64,000 nt of DNA. Origin: an uncultured beta proteobacterium. Its GTDB lineage: Bacteria > Pseudomonadota > Gammaproteobacteria > Burkholderiales > Burkholderiaceae. The stretch is from contig CAIUOP010000055.1 in the NCBI GenBank assembly GCA_903900805.1, positions 1 through 64,000 of the forward strand, given 5' to 3'. Below, one piece after another: positions 47,995 through 58,418 of this stretch. The first letter of the stretch is position 1. Each line of letters opens with the position of its first letter. The notes under the pieces are model-generated. The model had not been told where the DNA came from, made no database searches, and saw only the letters and a list, made by a program, of their open reading frames with translations. The position numbers were made by a program, and so were the translations under genes.

Positions 47995-50993
47995 ATCCCC
48001 TTTCTACAAACACCTCGAGCTTCGCAGTACTGACAGACGCTATCAGGTGCAAATGCTTGCATGGGTTTACGCGCCCATAAACTATTGAGGTCTTTCTCGA
48101 TCTGCTCAGAAAATTGAGTCATCGCATTGGGCATATCCTCTACCGTATGGGCCCGGATGTTCTTGTCCTCGCCTTTATCCAGCTCCGCTTTAAGCGAAAC
48201 CCACTGTGCCTCTCCTACTGTCCGCCCTGGGAGGTGGGCCGCAATCGCATTCTCATTGGCAGCGCGGGCATAGATTAAAAGCTGTGGGTCATCCAAGATA
48301 TTCTCGGAGCGATCCACAATTTTTTTCATTTTCTGATTTTTATAGTCAATTACAGCTGCTGCAGTGCTATCAGATTCATGAATATCAAATCGATCGGCGC
48401 GCCCCGCAATGCGTATATCTCTTTGTACCCCATCAGGGTCAGTCAAACTTAATGTAAAGCCAATTGTTAGCTCAGCATCGTGATAACGCCATCCTTGATT
48501 CTCTCTTTTGATCTGCCAGTCAATAAAACTCGGGATTTGTTTTTGCCAATCTCTTAATGTTCCCAAGACTCTGGCATCACCAGCAATAAGGCGTTCAAAC
48601 TCTTTTTCAGAACACTTCATTAAGTGATCGATCATCCACTGACGTCGTGCCTCGTCACCTTGGTGTATTGGTGAATGCGACTTCTCTTCTTCAGTCTTGA
48701 GTGCTTGGAAAAAGGTTTTTAGCAGTGCATGTAAGGTCTGCCCCGCTAAGGATGCATCAAAGCCCTCCTCAAATTCTTTTGCCTTGCGCAATCCCAATAA
48801 GCTGCTAACGTAATAGCGATAAGGGCAATCGCGCAAAGCCTTATAAGCGCTAGGTGAAACTGTAATAGGGATGGCAAGGTTCTGATCCGGCGTACTCACT
48901 GACATCGTAATTGGCTGAGATTTACCTTCATAAGACTCTGGCTTCGCATCAATTACTCGCCAGTCTTTTAATTGAGCCTGTAAGCGCTGAATCCAAGCCG
49001 ATGGCCTCAGCGGTTCTCCACTTTTACTTTTACTCTGCCAAAGCAAATCGACATTCTTACAAGACACTAGCAACTGGGAAAGATCTCTCGCCTGCTGGAT
49101 ATATTGCGCAGCAATCGTGGATGATTTTAGATATCGATTTAGCGTATCTGAGAAAAATAGTGGTGGCTCAGAAAAAGCGGGGAGCTGTTGCTCATCACAT
49201 CCCACTAAAACTATTACATCAAATTGCCGTAGTCGTGTTGAGCTTAGTGGCAAAATGCTGAGGGTTGCTAACGCTTCTTTACCAGCCTCCTCATAAGATG
49301 CTTCCTCGATGACTGTCTTTAAAAGGCTCAGCCACTCGGGTAAGCGCATTTTGACGTCTTTATAAATACCGCCGCTCAAATCGAATTCTTTTAATGCTTT
49401 TAGGAGTTGCTTGCCTGCAGCATCATTTTCAAGTCGTTGCGCCATACCCGTTTCTTGAAGATTTTTTTGTAAGAGCACATAAGCACTGGAGCAATCTAGC
49501 ATCGACTGTTGCCAGCCAGTGTGTAAGCGCCTGAGAAACTTGATGAGATCAATTAAATGTGCATTAGGTGATCCACCATTGCTTGCGGCATAACTATTGG
49601 CTCGCTCTATCGCCATCGTAAAAGTTTCCCAACCAGACTTTGCCTGGCTAGCAATCAAGATATCTTCAAGCTGAGCAATCAGACCAACACACACTTCAGG
49701 CGATTGCTTCAAGCTACTAGAAAGATCGAAATACGGGTTTTGTAAAAACTCAAGCAAAGCACTCGCACTGGGTCCTTCCTTAGGAGCGCGGATAATTTCT
49801 AGCCAACTATTAAATGCTGCCGCAGCTCTAGTAGTAGATAGCTTCCAACCAGTTTCATCACGAATTCGTAATGCGTCACCTAAACGACTCAGTAATGCGC
49901 GTGCCCGACGTGCCGCTAAACGATCTTGCGCAACCAGGGCAATATTTTTCTTACCAGCAATCAGATGTGACTCAATCGCTTTAGTTGCAGCCCAGGCTAA
50001 TTCTTCAAAACGTCTTGCTGCCAGTAAGCGCCAGTCTTCATGTCTATGAGCTTGAATATTGCTATCGATTTGAGAGTCTTCTGCGCTATTGGCAACTTGG
50101 ATATGACCCTCCAAATCTAAGCCACAAAGCGCCTCGGGCCAAAGGGCAACTGATTGCCAGTCTAGGTCTACACGAACTACCGTTGCAAATTGAGCATAAT
50201 CATGCAGGTAATCGTCGATTAACTCTTGATCAATTGGCTTTGGATCAGCAGTCTGCACCCAAATGAATGGACGTACTATAGCGGGATCTTTTTCTGCATT
50301 AGCTTGGGCTAATTGCATCTGGGCAGCCATCGCTAAATGCTTGCGAATGACTGGATCCCCAATGTTTGTTAGGTAGCGCCAAAAAGTTAAGAGGACTGCA
50401 GACTCTTCGTCTACCACATTGCGTGAGAGTCCCACATAAGCTTTAGCAATGGCTTGATCTAGAACAAGCTCTACTTTTTTAAGCCAAGCTTCGGCATCCA
50501 GCGTATGGGTTTGTAGTAAGTTATTTAATTCGCCTTGTAATTGCGGAACGACCGCTTCCGATAATGAGTCACACGCATCAATGACAGCTTGCGCTAATCC
50601 CCATGCTCCCGCCTCACTCTCTGCCTTAAACCAACTCTGTAACACTTTGTGTTTACGCAAATTCACAAAGACGGAAAGCCATCTCTCTAAATCCGTTTGT
50701 TTCTTTGGAAACTTCCAGGCGCCTGGCGCTGCTTCTAACCAATCAGCAAAACTGATTACTTGCGGTAAGAAGGCGATGTTACTTGGCAGATCCTTCGGTC
50801 GATTTTGCTCTAAAGCTGCCCTCACCCCAATCAGTGGCCCAGCAGTACTGAGGATTACTAAGGGGCGTTTTTGGGTTTGTTTCGCACAATCCCAAATACC
50901 TTTGGCCAATTCTGTCAGCGCCTGGCTATTGGGCGTAATTACCCATGCCTGCGGCTGTTTTTGCATTGAAATGGTCGGAAATGGGCGATGCAT
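47988..50993 (-). CDS. AddB-like PD-(D/E)XK nuclease with Fe-S cysteines
   Basis: 1001 residues. The N-terminal half is helicase-like without a clear Walker A. The C-terminal quarter has a nuclease core (AGRADRFDI, then AVIDYKNQKM) flanked by cysteines: one in LRDCPYRYYVSSLLGL and three in CQYCEARGVC at the end, the AddB/Cas4-style iron-sulfur staple. Forms the resection complex with the downstream AddA-like protein. It is divergent from trxA over a 120-nt promoter region. Confidence 0.87.
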   Translation of the reverse strand: MHRPFPTISMQKQPQAWVITPNSQALTELAKGIWDCAKQTQKRPLVILSTAGPLIGVRAALEQNRPKDLPSNIAFLPQVISFADWLEAAPGAWKFPKKQTDLERWLSVFVNLRKHKVLQSWFKAESEAGAWGLAQAVIDACDSLSEAVVPQLQGELNNLLQTHTLDAEAWLKKVELVLDQAIAKAYVGLSRNVVDEESAVLLTFWRYLTNIGDPVIRKHLAMAAQMQLAQANAEKDPAIVRPFIWVQTADPKPIDQELIDDYLHDYAQFATVVRVDLDWQSVALWPEALCGLDLEGHIQVANSAEDSQIDSNIQAHRHEDWRLLAARRFEELAWAATKAIESHLIAGKKNIALVAQDRLAARRARALLSRLGDALRIRDETGWKLSTTRAAAAFNSWLEIIRAPKEGPSASALLEFLQNPYFDLSSSLKQSPEVCVGLIAQLEDILIASQAKSGWETFTMAIERANSYAASNGGSPNAHLIDLIKFLRRLHTGWQQSMLDCSSAYVLLQKNLQETGMAQRLENDAAGKQLLKALKEFDLSGGIYKDVKMRLPEWLSLLKTVIEEASYEEAGKEALATLSILPLSSTRLRQFDVIVLVGCDEQQLPAFSEPPLFFSDTLNRYLKSSTIAAQYIQQARDLSQLLVSCKNVDLLWQSKSKSGEPLRPSAWIQRLQAQLKDWRVIDAKPESYEGKSQPITMSVSTPDQNLAIPITVSPSAYKALRDCPYRYYVSSLLGLRKAKEFEEGFDASLAGQTLHALLKTFFQALKTEEEKSHSPIHQGDEARRQWMIDHLMKCSEKEFERLIAGDARVLGTLRDWQKQIPSFIDWQIKRENQGWRYHDAELTIGFTLSLTDPDGVQRDIRIAGRADRFDIHESDSTAAAVIDYKNQKMKKIVDRSENILDDPQLLIYARAANENAIAAHLPGRTVGEAQWVSLKAELDKGEDKNIRAHTVEDMPNAMTQFSEQIEKDLNSLWARKPMQAFAPDSVCQYCEARGVCRKGMW

Positions 50994-51113
50994 TACAGGG
51001 GGTGTTGGGTTGGTGTTTTAGGGCTTATTTGGAAAATTAGGCAGAATGTTTGGCTTATTGCTAATATAAGCTTTGTAACGCCACAATTAAATAAGTCTAA
51101 ATAAGGAATTTTC

Positions 51114-51440
51114 ATGAGTGCCGGTATTAAATACGTAACTGACGCCTCTTTCGAACAAGACGTCCTCAAGTCAGATAAACCAGTTCTGCTCGACTTCTGG
51201 GCTGAATGGTGTGGTCCTTGCAAAATGATTGGCCCAATCCTGGAAGAGCTTTCCGGTGAGTATGGCGACAAGTTGCAAATCGCAAAAATGAACGTGGATG
51301 AGAACCAAGGTGTTCCAGCCCAGTTTAATATTCGCGGCATTCCAACCTTGATCCTATTCAAAAATGGCACTGTAGCTGCTCAAAAAGTAGGCGCTTTGGC
51401 CAAATCCCAGTTGTCTGCCTTTATTGATAGTCATCTGTAA
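51114..51440 (+). CDS. trxA: Thioredoxin 1
   Basis: 108 residues, normal size. The active site WCGPCK lies in [17 protein letters not shown] (about 24-40), with the cis-Pro in [14 protein letters not shown] cytoplasmic dithiol reductant. A hairpin terminator follows, and rho begins 278 nt after the stop, an arrangement common in Betaproteobacteria. Confidence 0.96.
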   Translation: MSAGIKYVTDASFEQDVLKSDKPVLLDFWAEWCGPCKMIGPILEELSGEYGDKLQIAKMNVDENQGVPAQFNIRGIPTLILFKNGTVAAQKVGALAKSQLSAFIDSHL

Positions 51441-51450
51441 ATAGTCCCAC

Positions 51451-51483
51451 ACCACAGGGTCACTAGCTTAGCCTGTGGTTTTT
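51451..51483 (+). terminator. Rho-independent terminator of trxA
   Basis: ACCACAGG (51451-51458), 13-nt loop, CCTGTGGT (51472-51479), then four T. It starts 10 nt after the trxA stop. Confidence 0.75.
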
Positions 51484-51718
51484 ACCTGCTTACCCTACTT
51501 GCCAGACCCGTTTTTTAGTGTAGTATTGCGTTTAACAGTAGTTCAGCGCCTCGCACTTAACAAAGCAAAGCGCTCATTTCCAGCAATTACCTCCCCCATC
51601 TTTTAAGTAAATCTCCCAAATTCTGTTTTTCCACATCTGCTTGATTTCTATCAGCGCAGCGATACCCCAAAACCAATTGATCTAATCCCTTTTTTCTTTA
51701 TCAACACCAGAGAACCAC
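51484..51718 (+). promoter_or_regulatory. Long leader of rho
   Basis: About 235 nt between the trxA terminator and rho, without an ORF. It has C/A-rich and T-rich stretches (for example AATCCCTTTTTTC) suited to a rut-type site. Rho is autogenously attenuated in other bacteria; this is inferred here from length and composition only. Confidence 0.35.
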
Positions 51719-52981
51719 ATGCAATTAACTGAACTCAAAGTCCTCCACGTATCCGCTCTGCTCGAAATGGCAGCTAGCTTGGAGATTGAAAATACCCAAC
51801 GGATGCGCAAACAAGAATTGATGTTCGCCATTTTGAAGAAACGCGCTAAGGCCGGTGAAATGGTTTTTGGTGACGGTACTTTAGAGGTATTACCAGATGG
51901 CTTTGGTTTCTTACGTTCTCCTGAAGCCTCTTACATGGCTTCTCCTGACGATATTTATATCTCCCCTGCACAGATTCGCCGCTTTAATCTACACACTGGT
52001 GACAGCGTTGAAGGTGAAGTGCGGACGCCGAAAGATGGTGAGCGTTACTTTGCATTAGTTAAAGTCGACAAGATTAACGGTTTGGCTCCAGAAGCCCTCA
52101 AGAACCGCATCATGTTTGAGAACCTAACCCCACTGCACCCAAATCGTACAGTTCTGTTAGAGCGCGATATCAAGGCAGAAGAAAACCTTACAGGTCGCAT
52201 CATCGATATGATCTCTCCGATCGGCTTTGGCCAACGGGGCTTGATTGTGTCCTCGCCTAAATCTGGTAAGACGGTGATGATGCAGCACATTGCTCACGCA
52301 ATCGCGGCTAATCACCCTGATGCCATCTTGATTGTTCTCTTAGTTGATGAGCGCCCCGAGGAAGTTACCGAGATGCAGCGCTCCGTTCGCGGTGAAGTCG
52401 TTGCCTCTACTTTCGATGAGCCAGCAGTACGTCACGTTCAGGTTGCCGAGATGGTGATTGAGAAAGCAAAACGTTTAGTTGAGATGGGTAAAGATGTCAT
52501 CATCTTGCTTGACTCCATTACCCGTTTAGCTCGTGCATATAACACTGTCATTCCTTCATCCGGAAAAGTACTGTCTGGTGGCGTAGATGCCAATGCCTTG
52601 CAACGTCCAAAGCGCTTCTTCGGTGCAGCCCGTAACATTGAAGAAGGTGGTTCATTAACCATCATCGCCACTGCCCTGATTGAAACTGGTAGCCGTATGG
52701 ATGACCTCATTTATGAAGAGTTCAAAGGCACTGGCAATATGGAGGTTCACCTTGAGCGTCGCTTGGCTGAGCGTCGCGTTTACCCATCGATTAACCTCAA
52801 TAAGTCTGGTACCCGCCGTGAGGAATTACTGGTCAAGGCAGAAAATCTCCAGAAAATCTGGGTATTGCGTAAATTGCTGGCCGATATGGATGATATTGAA
52901 GCGATGAACTTCATCGTAGACAAGCTCAAATCGACTAAAAACAACGGTGAATTCTTCGACCTGATGCGTCGCGGAGGCTAA
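51719..52981 (+). CDS. rho: Transcription termination factor Rho
   Basis: 420 residues. N-terminal helical and cold-shock-like RNA-binding domains ([20 protein letters not shown] at about 61-80), Walker [13 protein letters not shown] (about 180), Walker [18 protein letters not shown]-loop/R-loop region [15 protein letters not shown] hexameric RNA helicase. Length and motifs are standard for the proteobacterial protein. Confidence 0.97.
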   Translation: MQLTELKVLHVSALLEMAASLEIENTQRMRKQELMFAILKKRAKAGEMVFGDGTLEVLPDGFGFLRSPEASYMASPDDIYISPAQIRRFNLHTGDSVEGEVRTPKDGERYFALVKVDKINGLAPEALKNRIMFENLTPLHPNRTVLLERDIKAEENLTGRIIDMISPIGFGQRGLIVSSPKSGKTVMMQHIAHAIAANHPDAILIVLLVDERPEEVTEMQRSVRGEVVASTFDEPAVRHVQVAEMVIEKAKRLVEMGKDVIILLDSITRLARAYNTVIPSSGKVLSGGVDANALQRPKRFFGAARNIEEGGSLTIIATALIETGSRMDDLIYEEFKGTGNMEVHLERRLAERRVYPSINLNKSGTRREELLVKAENLQKIWVLRKLLADMDDIEAMNFIVDKLKSTKNNGEFFDLMRRGG

Positions 52982-53147
52982 TTTAGGGGTTCAGAGTGCT
53001 ATTTAGGCCCTTTTGAGACCCCAAAAGTGCGCTTTGTTGTTGATTTCATGGCATAATTTCGCCTTTGCTGCACCATTAATTGCTTTTAACTTGGGAAAGT
53101 ATTTAGGTTCTTTTAACTTAAACGGCTACCCGCTCATAGGACTCAAA

Positions 53148-53495
53148 ATGAAACCTGGCATTCACCCCGAATATCGTGAAATCGTCTTCGTAGACGTTTC
53201 TAATAACTTCAGCTTCAAGACTCGCTCCACTATGTCTACTAAAGAGACAATCAAGTGGGAAGATGGCAAGGAATATCCATTGTCCAAGATCGAGACTTCA
53301 TCTGAATCACACCCTTTCTACACTGGCACCCAAAAAATCATGGATACCGCTGGTCGTGTTGAGAAATTCCGTCAGAAATTTGGTACCAAAGCAGTTGCTA
53401 AGTCTACCGGTGATGGCGCTGCTAAAACAGCAGAGAAAAAAGCTGCTGCTGCAGAAGCTAAAGCTGCTGCAAAGCCAGCGAAGAAGAAGGCTTAA
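53148..53495 (+). CDS. rpmE2: 50S ribosomal protein L31 type B with Lys/Ala-rich tail
   Basis: 115 residues from the ATG at 53148 ([18 protein letters not shown]). The core (to about residue 80) is the zinc-free type B L31, lacking the CxxC pairs of type A. A further 35 residues, almost all Ala and Lys (ending KPAKKKA), extend beyond the usual length of about 85-90. The frame is open to 53013 but that upstream part has no family match. Zinc-free L31 forms replace the zinc form under low zinc in other bacteria. Confidence 0.92.
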   Translation: MKPGIHPEYREIVFVDVSNNFSFKTRSTMSTKETIKWEDGKEYPLSKIETSSESHPFYTGTQKIMDTAGRVEKFRQKFGTKAVAKSTGDGAAKTAEKKAAAAEAKAAAKPAKKKA

Positions 53496-53544
53496 TTCAC
53501 TTCAAATCGTAGGGTATGTGAAATACCTACTCTGCGAGATAATC

Positions 53545-53568
53545 AAGGCAGCATTTGCTGCCTTTTTT
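53545..53568 (+). terminator. Rho-independent terminator of rpmE
   Basis: AAGGCAGCA, TT, TGCTGCCTT followed by a T-rich tail. It lies 50 nt after the stop. Confidence 0.88.
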
Positions 53569-53595
53569 ATTTTTGTTTTTGCTTAAATAGAGTTC

Positions 53596-55314
53596 ATGGT
53601 CAAACTAACCGCCGCTGCCACTAAATCCATTCCGCGCTTCATTATTTTTGCGCTGACATTGGTTTACGGTTTTGTGGGCCTCTTCTTTCGCGATCCTTGG
53701 AAAAATGAGGATGCCATTGGCTTTGGTGGCATGTGGACTTTATTTCGCGGTAATTCTGTCGATTGGATTGTTCCGCATATTGCTGGACGTGATGCTTCTT
53801 TAGGAGCACCGCTGCCCTATTGGATGGGCGCCGCTCTCATTGAATTATTTGGGTCCTGGATTGGTGCTGCTAATGCTGCACGCTTATATTCTGCAATTTG
53901 CTTTTTCTCTGCTGCTGTAGCAATTTGGTATGCCACCTACCTTCTAGGTCGTCGTCGCGAGGTGCAGCCTATGGCATTTGCTGTTGGTGGTCAACCTGAT
54001 TTGAAGAGCTACGGAATGACCCTAGCAGATGGTGCGCTACTCATCTTCTTAGCTTGCGTTGGTCTTGCTCAACGTGCCCATGAAACTACGCCTATGATGG
54101 CTCAACTGATGGGCATTAGCATCGTTCTCTATGGAACTGTACGGGGCTTAGATAAGCCATGGCAAGGTGGTTTGTGGACTGGTCTTGGTATAGCCATTGT
54201 TGCCCTGTCTAGCAATCTCACTTTAAGCCTAATCATCGTTAGCTCAACCATCATTGCTGTATTAGCAAGCAATGCCAAGTTACGTTTTCGCTGGACATTA
54301 ACGAGTACTGTTTTAGGTTTAATTGGTTTTGCTATTTGGCCGATGATTTGGTATTTAGCTGACCTTCCAGTGCATTTACGCCACGTCGCCGAAGAGGGCT
54401 GGCGCAACATTCCACAAATGCGCGCCACCCCTTCAATTGAATCACTTGGCTTTTTAAGTGTGAACTTCTGGGCTTATGCATGGCCTGTTTGGCCCCTTGC
54501 AATCATTTCATTAGCTCACTGGGGTCGCGTAAAAGAAGGTGGCGCTTGGCGCGCCCCCCATCTTTGCATTCCACTTAGCTTATTTATTGGTAGCTTAATT
54601 TATGTTTTATTCCGCCTGGAAGCAAACGAACATGATTTAATGATCTTAATTCCGAGCCTTGCGATTATTGCCGCATTTAGTCTGCCCGTTTTAAAACGCA
54701 GCATGATTAGCTTTATTGATTGGTTCGCAATGTTTAGCTTCACCATCATTGCTATAGCCATTTGGGTAATTTGGTTGGCAAAAATAACAGGTTATCCAGA
54801 ATCAACTGCTGCTAACATCACTCGCCTGCTGCCAGGATTTACATTTCAATTTAACTTCCTCGCTTTTTTTGTAGCAATAGTGATTACTGGTGCATGGCTT
54901 GCAGTTGTCCGTTGGAGAACTTCGCGTGCTCCTAAAGAAATCTGGCGCTGCCTCATCATCTCTGCGTCTGGCACAACCTTGATGTGGGTACTATTGATGA
55001 CACTATGGTTGCCCACCATTAACTATGCCAAAACCTATCGTCAAGTCGCTGCGCGTCTTTCACAGGTAGTGCCTTCTGGTGCTGGTTGCGTTAATACAAG
55101 CAATATCGGCGATGCCCAACTTGCCTCTTTTAGCTATTTTACTAAGCTCACTTTGCGTGATGACTCTAATTGCCCGTGGATGTTGACACATAATCAATCT
55201 GAAGCCAAAGCATACGCAAAGCTCAATAAGAAAAAACTACAATTACTTTGGGAAGACCGTCGTGCAGCTGACCGTGATGAACGCTTGCGTCTTTACGAAG
55301 TTATCCCGGAATAA
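53596..55314 (+). CDS. ArnT-like membrane glycosyltransferase (GT-83/PMT family)
   Basis: 572 residues with about 12 hydrophobic helices. It has the N-terminal FRDPWKNEDAIGFGGMWTLF loop with the acidic residues used by polyprenyl-phosphate-dependent transferases (D/E after the first helix), then GRDASLGAPLPYW. Members transfer a sugar (such as aminoarabinose or mannose) from undecaprenyl phosphate to lipid A or proteins on the periplasmic side. The acceptor here is unknown. A MATE exporter starts 3 nt after the stop. Confidence 0.75.
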   Translation: MVKLTAAATKSIPRFIIFALTLVYGFVGLFFRDPWKNEDAIGFGGMWTLFRGNSVDWIVPHIAGRDASLGAPLPYWMGAALIELFGSWIGAANAARLYSAICFFSAAVAIWYATYLLGRRREVQPMAFAVGGQPDLKSYGMTLADGALLIFLACVGLAQRAHETTPMMAQLMGISIVLYGTVRGLDKPWQGGLWTGLGIAIVALSSNLTLSLIIVSSTIIAVLASNAKLRFRWTLTSTVLGLIGFAIWPMIWYLADLPVHLRHVAEEGWRNIPQMRATPSIESLGFLSVNFWAYAWPVWPLAIISLAHWGRVKEGGAWRAPHLCIPLSLFIGSLIYVLFRLEANEHDLMILIPSLAIIAAFSLPVLKRSMISFIDWFAMFSFTIIAIAIWVIWLAKITGYPESTAANITRLLPGFTFQFNFLAFFVAIVITGAWLAVVRWRTSRAPKEIWRCLIISASGTTLMWVLLMTLWLPTINYAKTYRQVAARLSQVVPSGAGCVNTSNIGDAQLASFSYFTKLTLRDDSNCPWMLTHNQSEAKAYAKLNKKKLQLLWEDRRAADRDERLRLYEVIPE

Positions 55315-55317
55315 ATA

Positions 55318-56709
55318 GTGCTGCACTTTAAACTATCGCGCCTGCGCGAAGATGTTCCTGCTTTGCTCAAACTTACTGGCCCCCTACTCATTGGTCAGTT
55401 AGCAGTAATTGCATTTGGTGTATTAGATACTGCTATGACAGCACGCTACTCTGCCGAAGACTTAGCTGCATTAGCAATGGCCTCTGCAATATTTATCAGT
55501 GTTTATGTTGGCCTCACTGGAGTAGTTTCTGCCCTTGCCCCAATTGCTGGGCAACTTTTTGGTGCTAAACGTTATTCTGAGATCGGTGAAGAAGTAAGGC
55601 AAGCTACTTGGCTTGCACTAGGCCTCACTATTCTTGGCTGCTTGATTTTGACTAATGCAGATCATGTGCTGGCTATCTCGCGCGTTAGCCCAGATATTGA
55701 AGGTAAAGCAAGGTTGTATCTGAATATTCTAGCCATTGGATTACCTGCCAGTATGGTGATGCGTGTCTTGATCGCCTTCCATAACGCCGTATCTCGCCCT
55801 GCCGTCATTACTGTCATTCAGCTTATTGGCTTAGGGCTAAAGCTACCCCTGAACTTACTCTTTATCTATGGTGGCTTTGGGATTGAAGGTATGGGCGGCC
55901 CTGGATGTGCAGTAGCTACCGTCATCATTAACTGGACCTGGATGCTCTTGACTCTAGGATTTGTTCTCTTTGATCGCTTCTATAAACCCTTTGAAATCTT
56001 TATCCGTTTTAGCATGCCCAATTGGCAGCGTATCTGGACGCTATTAAAGCTGGGGGCCCCGATTGGCTTTAGCTATTTGATTGAAGTGACTTCATTTACT
56101 TTCATGTCACTCTTTATTGCGCGCCTAGGCACCACTGCATTAGCCGGACATCAAATTGTTGCGAATCTAGGTACTGTGATTTATATGGTGCCACTCTCCC
56201 TCTCGATTGCAACTATGACTTTAGTGTCCCAGTCTATTGGTGCAAATAAGCCAGAACGTGCCGAGGAGATTGGTTGGTCATCTGTCTTTTTCACGACCGC
56301 TACCTGCATCACAATTGGTATTGCAGTATGGGTCTTCAGAATGCAGTTATTAGACTTATACGATCCACCAGCAGAGGTGAAAGCCTTTGCGATCCCTCTC
56401 TTTTTGTTTATTGCCTTCTACCAAGTCTTTGATGCCTTGCAAGTGACCGCCGCATTTATTCTACGGGCTTATCGCATTGCCTTTTGGCCCATGTTGATCT
56501 ACGCTGGATCATTGTGGGGAGTTGGCCTTGGTGGTGGATACCTCCTGGGCTTTAATGTCTTTGGCAATGTGCCCAACATCTTGCAAGGCGCTAATGGCTT
56601 TTGGGCTAGTAACAGCATCAGCCTTGGATTAGCCGCCTGTCTTTTGCTCTATCTCTTTAGAAAAACAGCGGAGCGCTATGAAAAAACGCATCCGCCACTT
56701 GTCCTATAA
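55318..56709 (+). CDS. MATE-family multidrug/solute exporter
   Basis: 463 residues, starting GTG (LHFKLSRLREDVPALLKLTG). Twelve hydrophobic helices in two similar halves; GPLLIGQLAVIAFGVLDTAM and GAPIGFSYLIEVTSFTFMSL mark the start of each half, and the AGHQIVANLGTVIYMVPLSL motif is typical of the NorM branch. It lies 3 nt after the glycosyltransferase, so the two share a transcript. The substrate is not predictable. Confidence 0.88.
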   Translation: MLHFKLSRLREDVPALLKLTGPLLIGQLAVIAFGVLDTAMTARYSAEDLAALAMASAIFISVYVGLTGVVSALAPIAGQLFGAKRYSEIGEEVRQATWLALGLTILGCLILTNADHVLAISRVSPDIEGKARLYLNILAIGLPASMVMRVLIAFHNAVSRPAVITVIQLIGLGLKLPLNLLFIYGGFGIEGMGGPGCAVATVIINWTWMLLTLGFVLFDRFYKPFEIFIRFSMPNWQRIWTLLKLGAPIGFSYLIEVTSFTFMSLFIARLGTTALAGHQIVANLGTVIYMVPLSLSIATMTLVSQSIGANKPERAEEIGWSSVFFTTATCITIGIAVWVFRMQLLDLYDPPAEVKAFAIPLFLFIAFYQVFDALQVTAAFILRAYRIAFWPMLIYAGSLWGVGLGGGYLLGFNVFGNVPNILQGANGFWASNSISLGLAACLLLYLFRKTAERYEKTHPPLVL

Positions 56710-56735
56710 AAGAGTTTTAGAAGTCTGCTAACTTC

Positions 56736-57773
56736 TTACTTATAAACTTTTAAAGTAGCAGCGTCATCATCGATACGGCGCTTAAGATTGCGCTCATAAC
56801 CAGCTGATCCTGGATTATTGGTAATGAAATTTTGTGCCGCCAAGTTCTTACGCACATCTTCTGCCAAATCTAAAGACGCTAACTTCATTAGCTTTGCCTT
56901 GCTAGCTTTAAAGTTATTATCTTTGCCATCAATACGTACCTCTTTGCCATCACCTGAGGCAATGAAGGAAGCAATAATTTGATTGGTCTGTGTGTCGACC
57001 ACATTAAAATCGACAGTCACTTCTAGTATCACCTGTTGCGAACTAGATCTAGTGCCTGGAATGTCATCTGTGTTATCCGTTACCGATACTTCCGTCAAAA
57101 CACCATAGAGAACATAGTTAGCATCAGGAAAATCACCTGCCTTAATGCGCTGGACAATATCAAAATACTCATCGCCTTGGTTTGGCATCGCTACTGTTGA
57201 CTTCGCTTGCACGACTTTGTAACCAGATTGGATGAGTAGTCCACGAATGGGATTAGCTAGGTAACGCAACTCACCGTATTCCATCTTGCTCTCATAGCCT
57301 GACTTCTTAGAGCTTTGTGTTTCTGAATCAGAGCTATTGCTAGATGCTTGAGGATCTACTGGAGTTACCACTGGGGCAGTTGACGCTGGATCCGCTAGGT
57401 TGGTGAATTTCACTGGGAATTGCGAAGAATTTGCTCCACCCGTTAAAGCTGACGCATCTGCCTTATCAGCGTCTACCGGAATTGTCTTTGGGGCAATAGT
57501 TGAAGTGATATTGTTATTTGTTTTATGACGGGTCTCTTCAATAAAGACTAAGTTCTTACCTTCTTTTTTGAAATAAATATCCGTTACTGCGATTGACTTA
57601 GCCTCTGCCTTAAGTCCATCGGCATTAATCACTGGGTTCTTCGGTGGGTCTGCTGGCACCTTGCCAACAATCGCTTGGTCGGGCACTACTGCAGGGGGTT
57701 TAGAAGCACAGCCAGCCAATAAGACTAGGCTTGCTACCGCACAAAGTAGAAACGTTTTTTTAAGCAATGGCAT
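56736..57773 (-). CDS. CsgG-like outer-membrane lipoprotein
   Basis: 345 residues from the ATG at 57773, with AAGGA 10 nt upstream and a lipobox LLAGC (Cys22). The longer frame from 57836 adds 21 residues before the signal peptide and is unlikely. The mature part has a Ser/Pro/Asp-rich region (about 120-165) and a C-terminal domain (YLANPIRGLLIQSGYKVVQA, then VLYGVLTEVSVTDNTDD, VDFNVVDTQTNQIIASF) that resembles the CsgG/LpoB alpha-beta fold. It is the last gene of the envelope lipoprotein operon. Confidence 0.65.
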   Translation of the reverse strand: MPLLKKTFLLCAVASLVLLAGCASKPPAVVPDQAIVGKVPADPPKNPVINADGLKAEAKSIAVTDIYFKKEGKNLVFIEETRHKTNNNITSTIAPKTIPVDADKADASALTGGANSSQFPVKFTNLADPASTAPVVTPVDPQASSNSSDSETQSSKKSGYESKMEYGELRYLANPIRGLLIQSGYKVVQAKSTVAMPNQGDEYFDIVQRIKAGDFPDANYVLYGVLTEVSVTDNTDDIPGTRSSSQQVILEVTVDFNVVDTQTNQIIASFIASGDGKEVRIDGKDNNFKASKAKLMKLASLDLAEDVRKNLAAQNFITNNPGSAGYERNLKRRIDDDAATLKVYK

Positions 57774-57789
57774 TAATTGACATCCTTCA

Positions 57790-58386
57790 TTAGCGAGTTG
57801 CAGTCTTACGAATCTCTTTTTCATCAGCCCACTCAAGTAAGCCTGATTCGTTATTAATGAGATTTAAGTTAAAGACGTAGTAGACATCTTTTACATCCTT
57901 AGTATTTTTCACAATAGATGCGATAGATCCTTCGATACGATATTGTGCGCCTTGCATATTGCCAGTTTTAGCAATCGTGCTGTTTTTATAAAGGCCTGAT
58001 TGATTCTGGCGCTTCAACTCATCGGTTTGGTTTTGCATTTCAGTCACGCTAACTGCAAAGCGCACTTGGCCACTCTTCATCAATTGGGTGCGGATCTTAT
58101 CAGTGATCACGCGCGTATCAATATATTCAGAGGTCTTATTCTTCACGTCTGCCAAAGTGACAATTGGAGCATCCTTACTTCCTGAGATTGCTTTTGATTG
58201 AAGCAGTGATCTTGTCATGGCTTCGGCAATCATTTGCAGATCAGTTGAGCCGTAGTTAGCATTGACAGTCTCAACAGCCTTGGCGTCGCCATAGCGCACT
58301 TGCGGACCTGAGCAAGCTGCCAGCAAAACTGTAGACATTGCAAATATAGATAAGTGGATAGTTTTAGTGTGCATTTTCATGATCAT
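57790..58386 (-). CDS. LpoB-family lipoprotein (penicillin-binding protein activator-like)
   Basis: 198 residues with a lipobox LLAAC (Cys25 in the frame from 58386; Met3 or Met5 are also possible starts). The region STDLQMIAEAMTRSLLQSK and QYRIEGSIASIVKNTKDVKDVYYVFNLNL is the LpoB core. In E. coli LpoB activates PBP1B from the outer membrane. The YcfL-like neighbour upstream is the same partner as in enterics, which supports the assignment. Confidence 0.8.
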   Translation of the reverse strand: MIMKMHTKTIHLSIFAMSTVLLAACSGPQVRYGDAKAVETVNANYGSTDLQMIAEAMTRSLLQSKAISGSKDAPIVTLADVKNKTSEYIDTRVITDKIRTQLMKSGQVRFAVSVTEMQNQTDELKRQNQSGLYKNSTIAKTGNMQGAQYRIEGSIASIVKNTKDVKDVYYVFNLNLINNESGLLEWADEKEIRKTATR

Positions 58387-58418
58387 TTTTCTATTAGCGA
58401 TTAGGTTTACTCTGGGGT

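Noticed and set aside
53013-53147. N-terminal extension of L31
   Set aside because: The upstream part of the frame does not resemble L31, and the ATG at 53148 gives the standard [13 protein letters not shown] start; the upstream stretch is better explained as promoter and leader.
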